Below are positions 51,181 to 61,132 of a stretch of DNA of 64,000 bases, one piece after another (position 1 is the first letter of the stretch; the number at the start of each line of letters is the position of its first letter). The position numbers and the translations under genes are program-made. Source of the DNA: Alishewanella metallidurans (GTDB taxonomy: Bacteria; Pseudomonadota; Gammaproteobacteria; Enterobacterales; Alteromonadaceae); the NCBI RefSeq assembly GCF_036983985.1, contig NZ_JALAHQ010000005.1, positions 1 through 64,000 of the forward strand, read 5' to 3'. The notes beneath the pieces are model-generated. The model did not search any database, had not been told where the DNA came from, and was given only the letters and a program-made list of their open reading frames with translations.

Positions 51181-52519
51181 TGATTGGCAGTTAAGCTGGC
51201 CATCAATAACACACCCGCTATTTACCAACGGTGTTGATATTATCACTGTACAGCAGTGGCAGCAGCAGCTACAGCAAGTTAAAGCCTATATAGCGACTCA
51301 GCAAGGCGATACAGTTTTGCTGTATCAGGGCGATAGCGTACTATTTTCATTGTGGTTTATGGCGTTGTGCCAGCTGGGTAAGCATATTGTGCTGGCGCCA
51401 GATAACCAGGCGCTTACGTTACGGTTGGCAATGCAGCATTGTGATTGGCAAGCACCTAGTTCTTATCCTGAGCCTAGCGAGGCTAACGACGCAATTCAGA
51501 GCACATTACAACTAAGCTGTGCAATACAACTAAGTAGTGCAACTAAAGTTAGCTTTTTTACGTCAGGCTCTACCGGCCAACCTAAACTTGTTACTAAACA
51601 GCTTTCGCAGTTATTACTTGAAGTACAAACGTTGCAAACGCAGTTTGCCGCTAACTTTCACCCGCACATCTTGTTTGCTGGTACCGTATCTTATCAACAT
51701 ATATACGGCTTACTATTTCGCATGCTCTGGCCATTATGTTTTGGCTACTTACAATACCGGCAGCAGCTAAGTTATTTAGAGCAGTGGCAGGATTTGCTGC
51801 AGCGTTATCAGCTGGTGTTTATTGCTAGCCCCGCTCATTTAGCGCGATTTGATGACATTGCAACTCTTGCTCCAGTTGCTAAACGCTGTTTACGCATATT
51901 TAGCTCGGGTGGCCCATTAGCAGATGATATTCCGTCACGCTATATTCAAGCCATACAACAAGCACCGACTGAGGTATTTGGTAGTACTGAAACCGGTGGA
52001 ATTGCTTTTCGCCAACGTAATATTGTTGATGCGCCTTGGCAAGTGTTTTCTGGTATTAGTATCAGCCAGAATGATCAGCAAGCGTTACAGGTTGCATCGC
52101 CCTATCTTGATGGCACGGGCAGCTTTACTACATCTGATCAGGTTCAGTTAATAAGCGATAATACCTTTCGTTTGTTAGGCCGGTTAGACCGCATTGTTAA
52201 AATTGAAGAAAAACGTTTATCGTTACCTGAAATTGAACAATACTGCCTTACTAGCCCTTTGGTAGCAGAGGTCGCTGCTGTAGTTTTACAGCAGCCCAAA
52301 ATTCAGCTGGCGTTGGCTGTAGTGCTAACAGACGTTGGTGATAGGGTGTTAAAACAGCAGGGTAAGATTGCTATAAACCAACAACTTAAGCAGCATTTGC
52401 TACAACGTTTTGAGCGAGTAATGCTACCGAGAAAATTTCGCTATGTGTCGGCGTTACCCTACAATCAGCTGGGTAAATTACCGCTGATGCAACTGGAAGC
52501 CCTGTTTTATCATGACTAA
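51161..52519 (+). CDS. apeH: Acyl-ACP synthetase / AMP-ligase (ApeH-like)
   Basis: About 452 residues of the ANL adenylating family: FFTSGSTGQPKLVTK (P-loop, residues about 131-145), EVFGSTETGG, and LLGRLDRIVKIEEKRLSLPEIE leading to the C-terminal lid. It should activate an aromatic acid such as 4-hydroxybenzoate or a cinnamate and load it on the ACP as polyene starter. The start is uncertain: no ATG is available, and TTG at 51161 (AGG 9 bases upstream) was chosen; TTG 51137 is also open. The gene overlaps the membrane-protein gene by 20 bp. Confidence 0.85.
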   Translation: MLKQQNSDWQLSWPSITHPLFTNGVDIITVQQWQQQLQQVKAYIATQQGDTVLLYQGDSVLFSLWFMALCQLGKHIVLAPDNQALTLRLAMQHCDWQAPSSYPEPSEANDAIQSTLQLSCAIQLSSATKVSFFTSGSTGQPKLVTKQLSQLLLEVQTLQTQFAANFHPHILFAGTVSYQHIYGLLFRMLWPLCFGYLQYRQQLSYLEQWQDLLQRYQLVFIASPAHLARFDDIATLAPVAKRCLRIFSSGGPLADDIPSRYIQAIQQAPTEVFGSTETGGIAFRQRNIVDAPWQVFSGISISQNDQQALQVASPYLDGTGSFTTSDQVQLISDNTFRLLGRLDRIVKIEEKRLSLPEIEQYCLTSPLVAEVAAVVLQQPKIQLALAVVLTDVGDRVLKQQGKIAINQQLKQHLLQRFERVMLPRKFRYVSALPYNQLGKLPLMQLEALFYHD

Positions 52520-52868
52520 CTTATTTCCTGCGGTACAAGTTTTACAACACAGCGATAACAAGATTGAATTGCAATTGGGCATTAGCCCCGATATTGTTTA
52601 TTTTGATGGCCATTTTCCGCAAGCTCCGGTGTTAGCTGGTGTTACTCAACTGCATTGGGTGGCAGAATATTGCAAACAATATTTTCCTCAGTTGCTCGAT
52701 ATAGTGTCTGTTGAAGTATTAAAGTTTCAGGTGATGATTCGCCCGCACGATAGCTTAACCTTGTTACTTGAATTGAGTGGCGAAAGCACCACGCAATTTA
52801 GTTATTTTAAGCAACAGCAAAAAGTGGCATCTGGCCGCTTGAAGTGGGCGCTTAAAGGCAATGCATAA
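52512..52868 (+). CDS. apeI: 3-hydroxyacyl-ACP dehydratase (ApeI-like)
   Basis: A 118-residue single hot-dog fold protein with YFDGHFPQAPVLAGVTQLHW, which is the FabZ/FabA motif HFPxxPVLxGV containing the catalytic His. In APE assembly ApeI removes water from the 3-hydroxy intermediate, acting with ApeP, encoded further downstream. It overlaps both neighbours by 8 bp. Confidence 0.88.
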   Translation: MTNLFPAVQVLQHSDNKIELQLGISPDIVYFDGHFPQAPVLAGVTQLHWVAEYCKQYFPQLLDIVSVEVLKFQVMIRPHDSLTLLLELSGESTTQFSYFKQQQKVASGRLKWALKGNA

Positions 52869-53607
52869 CTGTTTTCTTATTCCGATCTATAACCACCACG
52901 ACACCATAGCGCATACGGTGCGGCAGCTATTACCATTTGGTTATGCTGTTATTATTGCTGATGATGGTTCGGATACAATAACGAAACAGGTGTTGACTGA
53001 ATTAGCGTCGCAGCATCAGCTGGTTGAGGTGATAACGCTACCGTACAACTCGGGTAAAGGTGTGGCAATGTGTACAGCCATTCAGCATGCCTACCAGCGT
53101 GGTTTTAGCCATGGCTTGCAAATTGACGCTGATGGCCAACATGATATTGCCGATATTCCACTGTTTTGGCAAAAGTCGGCGCAGCACCCAGAAGCGCTTA
53201 TTAGTGGCGCCCCCATATACGACAGCTCAATGCCGTTGGGGCGTAAAATTGGCCGAGAAATTACGCATTTTTGGGTGCGAATTGAAACGCTATCACTACA
53301 AATTAAAGACTCCATGCTCGGTTTTCGCGTTTACCCGCTAAAACACTGCGTCGATATTATGCAGCGTTACACTATTGGCCAACGAATGGACTTTGACACC
53401 GATATTATGGTGCGACTATTCTGGCACGATGTACCGGTATACTTTATTGCCACAAGGGTTATTTATCCGCTTGGCGGCCGTTCAAATTTTAAGATGCTGC
53501 GTGACAATTGGCTGATTAGTAAGATGCATACCCGATTGTTTTTCGGCATGTTAAGGCGTGTGCCTCAATTGTTAACGCGTAAGCAGCGGGTAAAATATGA
53601 AGGCTAA
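52861..53607 (+). CDS. Family 2 glycosyltransferase
   Basis: A 248-residue GT-A enzyme: LIPIYNHHDTIAHTV, IIADDGSDTITKQVL, the DADGQHD metal-binding motif, then GRKIGREITHFWVR and a C-terminal segment. Such glycosyltransferases in APE clusters probably add a sugar to the lipid anchor or aryl head. It lacks transmembrane segments. It overlaps the next gene by 11 bp. Confidence 0.88.
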   Translation: MHNCFLIPIYNHHDTIAHTVRQLLPFGYAVIIADDGSDTITKQVLTELASQHQLVEVITLPYNSGKGVAMCTAIQHAYQRGFSHGLQIDADGQHDIADIPLFWQKSAQHPEALISGAPIYDSSMPLGRKIGREITHFWVRIETLSLQIKDSMLGFRVYPLKHCVDIMQRYTIGQRMDFDTDIMVRLFWHDVPVYFIATRVIYPLGGRSNFKMLRDNWLISKMHTRLFFGMLRRVPQLLTRKQRVKYEG

Positions 53608-54580
53608 GCAAACGCACTGGGCGAAAAAGACCGAAAACGGTAGTTACATGGCCATCCGCATATTATTAATCTTATATCGCTTCGGTGGTAAATGGTTAAT
53701 CGTAGTGTGTTTGGCTCCGGTACTGGCGTATTTTTTTCTGAAAGACTGCAGTGCCCGCAACGCTTCAATGCAGTTTTTGCAGCGAGTTCATCAATTCAAA
53801 GGCGTAGAAAGCCCGTTTAAGCGTAAACCTGGTTATTGGCAAAGTTATCAGCATTTTTGGCAATTTGCGTTGGCGGCACTGGATAAGATTGATGGCTGGT
53901 TAGGCCGTATCCCGCAAAGCAGTGTAACCTATGGAGGGAGTTTATCCTTTGAAAATATTGCACATTCAGGCAAAGGCGCGTTGATAATTGGTAGCCACTT
54001 GGGCAACCAAGAAGTGTGTCGGGCTTTGGTTCGCAGTAAGTATCCTATCCGTATTAATATTTTGGCACATACCCAGCATACTGCAGCATTTAATCGTATT
54101 TTAAAAGAAAGCAGTAGCGATGTTGATTTGCGCTTAATTGAAGTAACCGAGTTAACGCCAGCAGTTAGTGTAATGCTAAGTGATTGTATTGAGCGTGGTG
54201 AATTAGTCGTTATTGTTGGCGACCGTATTTCCGCACAAGCGCCAGATCGCACAGTGTGGGCAAGCTTTCTTGGTAACCCCGCTCCGTTTGCGATTGGCCC
54301 TTGGGTGCTAGCCAGTGTGCTGCAATGCCCTGTGCATCTGATGTTTTGCTTAAAACAACAAGATGGTTATAGCCTTATGTTTGAACCTTTTTCTGAGTGT
54401 ATTAGTATGCCGCGTAAGCAAAGGCAGCTTATTATTACTGAACACGCACAACGCTATGCCAAAATATTAGAGCGGATAGCATGCCGCTACCCATTACAAT
54501 GGTTTAATTTTTATGATTTCTGGCAGCTTCCAGGTGCCGAACAATACAAGGAACATTCTGGTGACAACAGCAGTAACTGA
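53597..54580 (+). CDS. LpxL/HtrB-like lipid acyltransferase
   Basis: A 327-residue acyltransferase of the LpxL/LpxM superfamily, membrane-anchored at residues 18-50. It has GSHLGNQEVCRAL (H-x4-E catalytic pair) and VIVGDRISAQAPDRTVWASF. In other APE clusters this domain is fused behind the glycosyltransferase (ApeJ-type); here they are separate, overlapping genes. It probably esterifies the glycolipid anchor. Confidence 0.87.
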   Translation: MKAKQTHWAKKTENGSYMAIRILLILYRFGGKWLIVVCLAPVLAYFFLKDCSARNASMQFLQRVHQFKGVESPFKRKPGYWQSYQHFWQFALAALDKIDGWLGRIPQSSVTYGGSLSFENIAHSGKGALIIGSHLGNQEVCRALVRSKYPIRINILAHTQHTAAFNRILKESSSDVDLRLIEVTELTPAVSVMLSDCIERGELVVIVGDRISAQAPDRTVWASFLGNPAPFAIGPWVLASVLQCPVHLMFCLKQQDGYSLMFEPFSECISMPRKQRQLIITEHAQRYAKILERIACRYPLQWFNFYDFWQLPGAEQYKEHSGDNSSN

Positions 54581-56150
54581 CCCTGTTGAGTATTTATCCT
54601 CCACTGCGGTTATCTTTGGCAATGGTCGAATTAGTATTGAACAAATTAACGCCGTAGCCCAACATCACTTAAGTGTTGCCTTAAGTGATGACCCACTGTT
54701 TCAGAGCAAGATTGATGCTGGTGTCGCATTTCTGGATAAATTGCTACAAGAAGATGGGGTTATTTACGGCGTAACTACAGGTTATGGCGACAGCTGCACG
54801 GTAAAAGTACCATTATCGCAAGTGCATGAGTTACCTATTCATTTAACGCGCTTTCATGGCTGCGGTTTAGGTGATTATTTTACCCCAGAGCAGGGGCGAG
54901 CTATTCTAGCCACACGCTTATGTTCACTAACTCAAGGTTACTCGGGCGTTAGTTGGCCGTTGTTGCGTCAGTTATCCAGCTATTTGAATTTAGATATTAT
55001 ACCGCGCATCCCACAAGAAGGTAGTGTTGGTGCTAGCGGCGACTTAACACCCTTATCTTATGTTGCAGCCAGCCTAATTGGCGAGCGCGAGGTGTATTAC
55101 AAAGGTGAAGTGCGCCAGATAGCCGAGGTATTACCAGAGCAGGGTTTAACGGCCATTAAATTACGGCCAAAAGAAGGCTTAGCCATTATGAATGGCACTG
55201 CTGTTATGACAGCATTGGCATGCTTGGCTTACCAACGTGCTGAATATTTAACCCGTTTATCTAGTCGTATTACTGCCTTAGCTAGTTTGGCGTTGCAGGG
55301 TAACAGTAATCATTTTGATGAAGTACTATTTAGTGTAAAGCCGCATTTGGGCCAAAATGAAGTGGCTAGTTGGATCAGAACTGATCTAAACCATCATGAG
55401 TTTCCGCGTAACTCAGATCGCTTACAAGACCGATATTCTATTCGTTGTGCACCGCACATTATTGGTGTGTTGCGTGACGCCTTACCGTGGTTTAAACAAA
55501 CCATCGAAAATGAACTAAATAGTGCCAATGACAACCCAATTATTGACGGTATTGGCGAGCGTGTGTTGCACGGTGGCCATTTTTACGGCGGCCATATTGC
55601 TATGGTCATGGATAGCATGAAAACGGCCGTCGCTAACTTGGCAGATTTACATGACCGACAAATGGCATTGTTAATGGATACTAAATTTAACAACGGCTTA
55701 CCATCAAACCTGTCGGGCGCAACCGAAGACCGCCGCTACATTAATCATGGTTTTAAAGCCGTACAAATAGGCTGTAGTGCTTGGACCGCCGAAGCGTTGA
55801 AATTAACTATGCCAGCCAGTGTGTTTTCACGCTCAACCGAATGTCATAACCAAGATAAAGTGAGTATGGGCACGATAGCGGCGCGCGATTGTTTGCGGGT
55901 ATTACAGTTAACCGAGCAAGTGGTAGCCGCCTCATTATTGGCGGTACAGCAAGGCGTGCAGTTAAGAATTAACCAAGGTGAGTTACACAATACTAGCCTA
56001 ACGGCTGACATACAGCAGATGCTAAAGCAGTTGCAGCACGACTATCCATTACTGCAAGAAGACCGGCCTTTAGAGCACAGCTTGCGTCAGCTAATTGGCC
56101 AGATCCAGCAGCAACAGTGGTCGTTATATCAGGAGGCTGCAGATGCATAA
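54561..56150 (+). CDS. Aromatic amino acid ammonia-lyase (HAL/PAL/TAL family)
   Basis: A 529-residue enzyme that forms its MIO cofactor from A158-S159-G160 in GSVGASGDLTPLSYVAASLIG split motif. Other family marks are YGVTTGYGDS, NGTAVMTALACL, NSANDNPI and QDKVSMGTIAARD. It should deaminate phenylalanine, tyrosine or histidine to the unsaturated acid; in this cluster a cinnamate or coumarate as polyene precursor is likely. GTG start at 54561 behind AAGGA, overlapping the acyltransferase by 20 bp. Confidence 0.9.
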   Translation: MTTAVTDPVEYLSSTAVIFGNGRISIEQINAVAQHHLSVALSDDPLFQSKIDAGVAFLDKLLQEDGVIYGVTTGYGDSCTVKVPLSQVHELPIHLTRFHGCGLGDYFTPEQGRAILATRLCSLTQGYSGVSWPLLRQLSSYLNLDIIPRIPQEGSVGASGDLTPLSYVAASLIGEREVYYKGEVRQIAEVLPEQGLTAIKLRPKEGLAIMNGTAVMTALACLAYQRAEYLTRLSSRITALASLALQGNSNHFDEVLFSVKPHLGQNEVASWIRTDLNHHEFPRNSDRLQDRYSIRCAPHIIGVLRDALPWFKQTIENELNSANDNPIIDGIGERVLHGGHFYGGHIAMVMDSMKTAVANLADLHDRQMALLMDTKFNNGLPSNLSGATEDRRYINHGFKAVQIGCSAWTAEALKLTMPASVFSRSTECHNQDKVSMGTIAARDCLRVLQLTEQVVAASLLAVQQGVQLRINQGELHNTSLTADIQQMLKQLQHDYPLLQEDRPLEHSLRQLIGQIQQQQWSLYQEAADA

Positions 56151-56568
56151 TGTCGCCTTAAAGCAGGCTGAAGTGATTATTGATGTGCCGTTTTTTGACG
56201 TTGATGCCATGCAGGTAGTTTGGCATGGTAACTACGTGAAATATTTAGAAGTAGCACGCTGCGAGTTATTACGCAGTTTTAATTATGACTACACCGACAT
56301 GTCAGACTCTGGCTATATGTGGCCTATTGTTGATATGTCACTAAAATACGTGGGCTCAGCGTTATTTGCTCATAAAATTAAAGTGGTCGCAACGCTAAAA
56401 GAGTGGGAAAACCGCTTACGTATTGATTATTTAATCACTGATATTGCTACTGGTAAAAAACTGACTAAAGCCAGCACTATTCAGGTAGCTATTGATATAG
56501 CAACGCGGCAAATGTGTTTTGAATCACCAGCCATACTGTTTGAAAAGCTTGGATATGCTAAGCCATGA
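56143..56568 (+). CDS. Hot-dog acyl-CoA/ACP thioesterase (4HBT/YbgC-like)
   Basis: A 141-residue thioesterase with VPFFDVDAMQVVWHGNYVKYLEVARCELL, whose Asp (DVDAMQVVWHGN) is the catalytic residue of the 4HBT/YbgC family. It may hydrolyse aromatic or polyene thioesters for starter supply or proof-reading. The ATG at 56143 follows AGGAGG and overlaps the ammonia-lyase stop by 8 bp. The next gene starts 4 bp before its stop. Confidence 0.88.
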   Translation: MHNVALKQAEVIIDVPFFDVDAMQVVWHGNYVKYLEVARCELLRSFNYDYTDMSDSGYMWPIVDMSLKYVGSALFAHKIKVVATLKEWENRLRIDYLITDIATGKKLTKASTIQVAIDIATRQMCFESPAILFEKLGYAKP

Positions 56569-57095
56569 TTACCCTGCGTCTTGTTGTGATGTTGCTATGC
56601 GGATTGTTTGCTGCGCTAGCTCAGGCTAGTGCAAATTTACTGCCGTGGCCGCCGTTACAAGGCAAAGTAATGTTTAGCCAAGCTAAAATGCTACAGGGTT
56701 TGCCGGTACCGCTGCGTAGTAGTGGTTATCTGGATATTGCACCTGCGCAAATGTTGTGGCACACCACTACACCAGTAGAAAGCAAATTGTTGATTACGGC
56801 CATGGGCGTAAGTCAGTGGCAGCAGCAAGAATATATCGCTGTTACTGGTAGTGAGTTTGTTGGCCAGTTAATGTTGGCGGTATTGCAGCAAAACTTAGAG
56901 TTTATTCAACAGCAGTTTAACTTACGGCAGGGTGACGCACATTGCACCCTATTAGAGCCAAAGCAGGCGCCGTTAGATCAGTTATTTAGTTATATAGCCT
57001 TATGCGGCGAAACCAAACTTAGTCAGCTTAGCCTGCAAGAAAAAAATGGCAATAGCACAGTTATTACGCTGCAAGCAGAAGCAGTTGCGCAGTGA
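56565..57095 (+). CDS. LolA-like outer-membrane carrier protein of APE cluster
   Basis: A 176-residue periplasmic protein: Sec signal peptide about 1-22 (MLLCGLFAALAQASA), then a LolA-fold pattern with LKxxLPVPLRSSGYL-like strand and FNLRQGD. LolA-type carriers shuttle hydrophobic cargo across the periplasm, so here it probably carries the polyene lipid together with the following MMPL exporter. It overlaps that gene by 4 bp (GTGA). Confidence 0.75.
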   Translation: MITLRLVVMLLCGLFAALAQASANLLPWPPLQGKVMFSQAKMLQGLPVPLRSSGYLDIAPAQMLWHTTTPVESKLLITAMGVSQWQQQEYIAVTGSEFVGQLMLAVLQQNLEFIQQQFNLRQGDAHCTLLEPKQAPLDQLFSYIALCGETKLSQLSLQEKNGNSTVITLQAEAVAQ

Positions 57096-59359
57096 GTCGT
57101 TTAGCAAATAAGGGTTATTTATACTTGTGGCTGCTAGCCGGCGTTGTGGTACTGGCATACTTAGTAATGGCAATACCCGCGGCACATTGGAGCAGTAACA
57201 TTACTGCGGCCATACCGGGTACAGGTACAGCGTGGCAGCAGCAGTTAATACAACAAAACAATAGTAGCCGTCATGTCAGCCTCTTGCTTAGCGGTGCTAG
57301 CTTGCCAGAGTTACAACAAGCCGCTGCGCAACTGTTAGCACAGCCACCACCGCAATTGCATTGGCTTGAACCTGGCGTGGCATTACAGCAATTACAAAAT
57401 TTGTATCAGCAACATCAAGCATTATTAGCTAGCCCAGAGCAGTTAGAACTGCTGCGCAGAGGCCAGTATCAACCCTTAGTTGATGCCGCTTGGCAACGGC
57501 TATATAGCCCGGCACCACTATTAGCCAATGCGTTACCACAAGACCCATTGCTGCTTACCCAGCAGCGCTTAGAGCAGCAAAATAACAGTAATGGCTTATC
57601 ACTGCGTCAGGGTTGGTTTGAGTTAACTCAGCAAGGTGAGCCAGCATTATTGTTATATGCCAGCTTGGCTATTGATCCTTTTGATCGTAACAACGGCAGC
57701 TTAGTGGCTAATGCGTTAGAGCAACAACTATTGCACCTGCAGCAGCAATGGCCAACGCTGAATGTAGCGCGCAGCGGGGTGTTATTTCATGCGGTTATTG
57801 CGGCAGAAAATGCCAGTTTTGAAATGCAGTTTTATGGTGGTCTTTCACTAACCGCCATTTTGCTACTAATTTGGTTTAGTTTCAGTAGCTGGCGCCCAAT
57901 AGTGCTGGCGCTTACCACACTAAGTTGCGCTTCTGCTTTTGGTTTAGCTGCAATGCTGCTGATATTTGAGCAGCCGCATGTCTTAGGTTTGGTATTTGCA
58001 ACCACGCTAATTGGTATTGCCATCGACTACTCTGTTCATGGCATGTTAGCGGCTAATCAGGGGCACAGTGCATTTCGACGTATGCTACCGTCGTTACTAC
58101 TTGGCCTTATTACCACTTTGTTCGGCTATTTAGCGCTGATGTTTTTGCCGTTTCCGATATTGAATCAGGTTGCAGTATTTATGTGCGCTGGTTTAGTTGC
58201 CGCATTTTTTACCGTAAAAGTACTGGCTTTGTTCGTGCTACCTGCAAACTGTATGACAGTTAATCGTTACTTATTGCGCTTTTGCCAAGTGGTTAGCCAA
58301 AGTTATTGCAAGGCAAGCCGCAAACTGGTGCTGATAATTGGCGTAATTACCTTAATACTCGTTAGTAGTGCGTTGTTGTTGCAGGTACAATTTAGCGATG
58401 ATGTACGCTTATTTAATCAAAGTCCTACCGCATTATTACAACAAGAGCAGTTGGTGCGAAGCGCCGGCGGCCAAAATTGGGATAGCCGCTTTATTGTCTT
58501 ATTAGGTGACACTACTGAGCAATTGCTACAACAAGAACAGGCCTTGCAAAGCTTATTGCTGAGCTGGCAGCAGCAAGGCAAGCTAAGCGCATGGCAGGCA
58601 ACAGTTCAGCGGGTGCCGCCATTAGCATTACAAGCAGAATTACAGCAATTGTTACAGCAGGCGTATCAGAGCCAGCCCCTGCAAAGCTATTTGCAGCAAT
58701 TACAGCTTAACGCACCGCCAGCAACCAGCAGCAGGCTGACCCCAGATAGCTTTCCTAGCAGTGTTATGCAACAAATACAGCCGCTTAATGACAAGCTAGT
58801 TAGCGTTATTCTGTTGCGTAATGTCGAGCTAACAACAAGCGATATACAACTACTGCAACAATTTCCGCAAACATATTGGTTAGATCCGATAGCCGATACT
58901 AATTCCAGTTTGGCGCATTTACGTAAGCAGCTTAGCCTTTGGTTTGCTTTGGCGTTGACATTAGCGGTGGTGATATTGATCTGGCAGCGTGGTAGTAGAG
59001 CTGCAATAGGTGTTGTATTAATGCTAACGTTAGCGATAAGTAGCGCCTTACTAATTAGCTTGCATATACAACAACAGCTAAATATTTTTAATCTAATCGC
59101 GGCTTTATTGGTACTGGCGTTGGCGCTAGATTACGGTATATTTTTTACCGCCAATTTAAAGCATGCAGAAGTGGTGCAGGCAGTATTGTTGTCAGCCACA
59201 ACCAGTTGCTTGGCGTTTGGTTTGCTAGGTTTTAGTAAAACACCGGCTATTGCCAGCTTCGGTTTAACAGTATTTCTGGGCGTAGCGTTAGCCTGTATGT
59301 TGGCGCCGCTGCTGAGTATCATAGTTATCAAGGAGAGTGAAAACCATGCAGCACTTTGA
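57092..59359 (+). CDS. MMPL/RND-family lipid exporter
   Basis: A 755-residue membrane protein with the MMPL layout: one N-terminal helix, a large Gln-rich periplasmic loop (40-240), five helices (ending about 390), a second loop and five helices. Motifs include TTLIGIAIDYSVHGM and LALALDYGIFFTANL, where the Asp/Tyr carry the proton relay. COG4258-type exporters occur in aryl polyene and xanthomonadin clusters and move the product out of the inner membrane. GTG start. Confidence 0.88.
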   Translation: MSRLANKGYLYLWLLAGVVVLAYLVMAIPAAHWSSNITAAIPGTGTAWQQQLIQQNNSSRHVSLLLSGASLPELQQAAAQLLAQPPPQLHWLEPGVALQQLQNLYQQHQALLASPEQLELLRRGQYQPLVDAAWQRLYSPAPLLANALPQDPLLLTQQRLEQQNNSNGLSLRQGWFELTQQGEPALLLYASLAIDPFDRNNGSLVANALEQQLLHLQQQWPTLNVARSGVLFHAVIAAENASFEMQFYGGLSLTAILLLIWFSFSSWRPIVLALTTLSCASAFGLAAMLLIFEQPHVLGLVFATTLIGIAIDYSVHGMLAANQGHSAFRRMLPSLLLGLITTLFGYLALMFLPFPILNQVAVFMCAGLVAAFFTVKVLALFVLPANCMTVNRYLLRFCQVVSQSYCKASRKLVLIIGVITLILVSSALLLQVQFSDDVRLFNQSPTALLQQEQLVRSAGGQNWDSRFIVLLGDTTEQLLQQEQALQSLLLSWQQQGKLSAWQATVQRVPPLALQAELQQLLQQAYQSQPLQSYLQQLQLNAPPATSSRLTPDSFPSSVMQQIQPLNDKLVSVILLRNVELTTSDIQLLQQFPQTYWLDPIADTNSSLAHLRKQLSLWFALALTLAVVILIWQRGSRAAIGVVLMLTLAISSALLISLHIQQQLNIFNLIAALLVLALALDYGIFFTANLKHAEVVQAVLLSATTSCLAFGLLGFSKTPAIASFGLTVFLGVALACMLAPLLSIIVIKESENHAAL

Positions 59360-60587
59360 CGTCATTATAATTGGCGCTGGTCCATCTGGCAGTACTGCTG
59401 GGGCCATGCTAGCCCGGGCTGGGAAAAATGTTTTATGTATTGAAAAGCAGCACTTTCCCCGCTTTAGTATTGGTGAAAGCTTACTACCGCATTGTATGGA
59501 GTTTTTGGCAGAGGCCGGTTTAGAGTCGGCTTTGCAGCAACAGGCTGGTGAGCTTGGTTTTCAATATAAAAACGGTGCTGCATTTTTAAAGCAAGGTATG
59601 TACACGGATTTTGATTTTACGAAAAAATTTGGTGCCGGCCCTAGTACCACCTTTCAAGTCAAGCGAGCTGGCTTTGATAAACTGCTGGCCGATGAAGCTG
59701 AAAAACAAGGGCTGCAGATCCGTTATGGCATCAGCTTAATTGCTCTTGATAATTCAGACGACGCATTAACAAAATTAACCGTACAAGACGAACAGCAAAA
59801 TACCAGCCAGCTTAGTGCCAGTTTTGTGTTAGATGCCAGTGGCTTTGGTCGGGTATTACCCCGCTTATTAGATTTAGAGTTACCGTCAAACTTTCCAATA
59901 CGAGAAGCTAATTTTTGTCATATTAAGCACGGCATTACTAGCCCAACCTTTGACTGCAATAAAATACTTATTACTGTGCATGATCAGCACGATGATATTT
60001 GGTTTTGGTTAATTCCATTTAGCGATGGCACAGCCAGCTTTGGTGTTGTAGGTAAAACAGAGCGCTTTGATAGCAAGCTCTCCCATGAAGAAAACCTATG
60101 GCAGCAGTTACAGCAAACCCCCAAACTTGCCGAATTGCTGGGTAATGCTAAGCCGGTAAATGAAGCCAGAAACATCACTGGCTATTCCGCCAGCGTGAAG
60201 CAATTGTATGGTAAAAACTATGCACTATTAGGTAACGCGGGTGAGTTTCTTGACCCGGTATTTTCATCAGGCGTTACTATAGCGCTGCGCTCTGCGTCTA
60301 CTGCAGTGCCATTAGTAATACGCCAACTTAACGGCGAGCAACCGGATTGGGAGCAAGAATTCAGTGCGCCATTGCGTAAAGGCATTAAAACATTCCGGTT
60401 TTTTGTTGAAGCTTGGTATGACAGCCGGTTTCAAGACGTTATTTTTAGCACCAAGCGCAATGATGGTGTCACAGCAATGATCAGTGCTATTTTGGCTGGT
60501 TACGCTTGGGATGATAGTAACCCTTATGTGGCTGAAACCGCGCGTAGGATGAATGTATTAAGGGAAATATGTATCGAATTTTCCTGA
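59346..60587 (+). CDS. FAD-dependent oxidoreductase (tryptophan-halogenase-like fold)
   Basis: A 413-residue flavoprotein with GxGxxG (IIGAGPSGSTAGAMLARAG), the geranylgeranyl-reductase/halogenase-type LCIEKQHFPRFSIGESLLP, and GNAGEFLDPVFSSGV. It lacks the WxWxIP motif of true halogenases. In the aryl polyene context it may hydroxylate or reduce the aryl head or polyene. ATG 59346 was chosen (AGGAGAG upstream) rather than GTG 59337. It overlaps the exporter by 14 bp. Confidence 0.82.
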   Translation: MQHFDVIIIGAGPSGSTAGAMLARAGKNVLCIEKQHFPRFSIGESLLPHCMEFLAEAGLESALQQQAGELGFQYKNGAAFLKQGMYTDFDFTKKFGAGPSTTFQVKRAGFDKLLADEAEKQGLQIRYGISLIALDNSDDALTKLTVQDEQQNTSQLSASFVLDASGFGRVLPRLLDLELPSNFPIREANFCHIKHGITSPTFDCNKILITVHDQHDDIWFWLIPFSDGTASFGVVGKTERFDSKLSHEENLWQQLQQTPKLAELLGNAKPVNEARNITGYSASVKQLYGKNYALLGNAGEFLDPVFSSGVTIALRSASTAVPLVIRQLNGEQPDWEQEFSAPLRKGIKTFRFFVEAWYDSRFQDVIFSTKRNDGVTAMISAILAGYAWDDSNPYVAETARRMNVLREICIEFS

Positions 60588-61132
60588 TTTTCGCATTGTT
60601 ATTAACAGGTTGTCAGTTAAAACCAATGTTCGATAATAGCTGGGTGGTGTTAGGCAAAGGTCATTATCAGTTAACTGATACTTGGCCAAGCCAAGCGCAG
60701 CAGCTTATGCAGCAGGTGGTCTGGTTTGATGGTAAACAGCAACAGCAGTTTATTATCAGTGCACTGTTGCAGCCTGAAGCAATGTTGCTGGTCGCGGTGT
60801 CGCCGTTAGGTCAAGAGTTATGGCGGCTAAATTATCAACCAGATCATCAATTGTCTGTGTCGGGTATTGCACCATTTAATCAGCCGCCATTTGCTAAGGT
60901 GCTACTAGCGCAAATGCAAATGGCACTGCTTAGTGAACCGCAATTACGCGCTAAGCTACAACAGGTAACCTTGCTGCAGGATGGTAATGATCGAACGCTA
61001 CTTGATAAAGATGGCCAGCTATTATTACATATAACTAATGCCGGACAAATTGCTGCTGGGCAAAAAATTATTATTAAAGCGCCTGCTTATTCATTGCAGA
61101 TCAAGACCTTACAGCAGGATTTTTTGCCATGA
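60569..61132 (+). CDS. DUF3261-like lipoprotein
   Basis: A 187-residue lipoprotein with signal peptide and lipobox LLTGC (Cys15). The body has the LolB-like pattern of DUF3261 (VWFDGKQQQQFIISALLQPEAM, GIAPFNQPPFAKVLLAQMQ). It likely sits in the outer membrane and receives the polyene lipid from the LolA-like carrier. It overlaps the neighbouring genes by 19 bp and 4 bp. Confidence 0.8.
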   Translation: MYRIFLIFALLLTGCQLKPMFDNSWVVLGKGHYQLTDTWPSQAQQLMQQVVWFDGKQQQQFIISALLQPEAMLLVAVSPLGQELWRLNYQPDHQLSVSGIAPFNQPPFAKVLLAQMQMALLSEPQLRAKLQQVTLLQDGNDRTLLDKDGQLLLHITNAGQIAAGQKIIIKAPAYSLQIKTLQQDFLP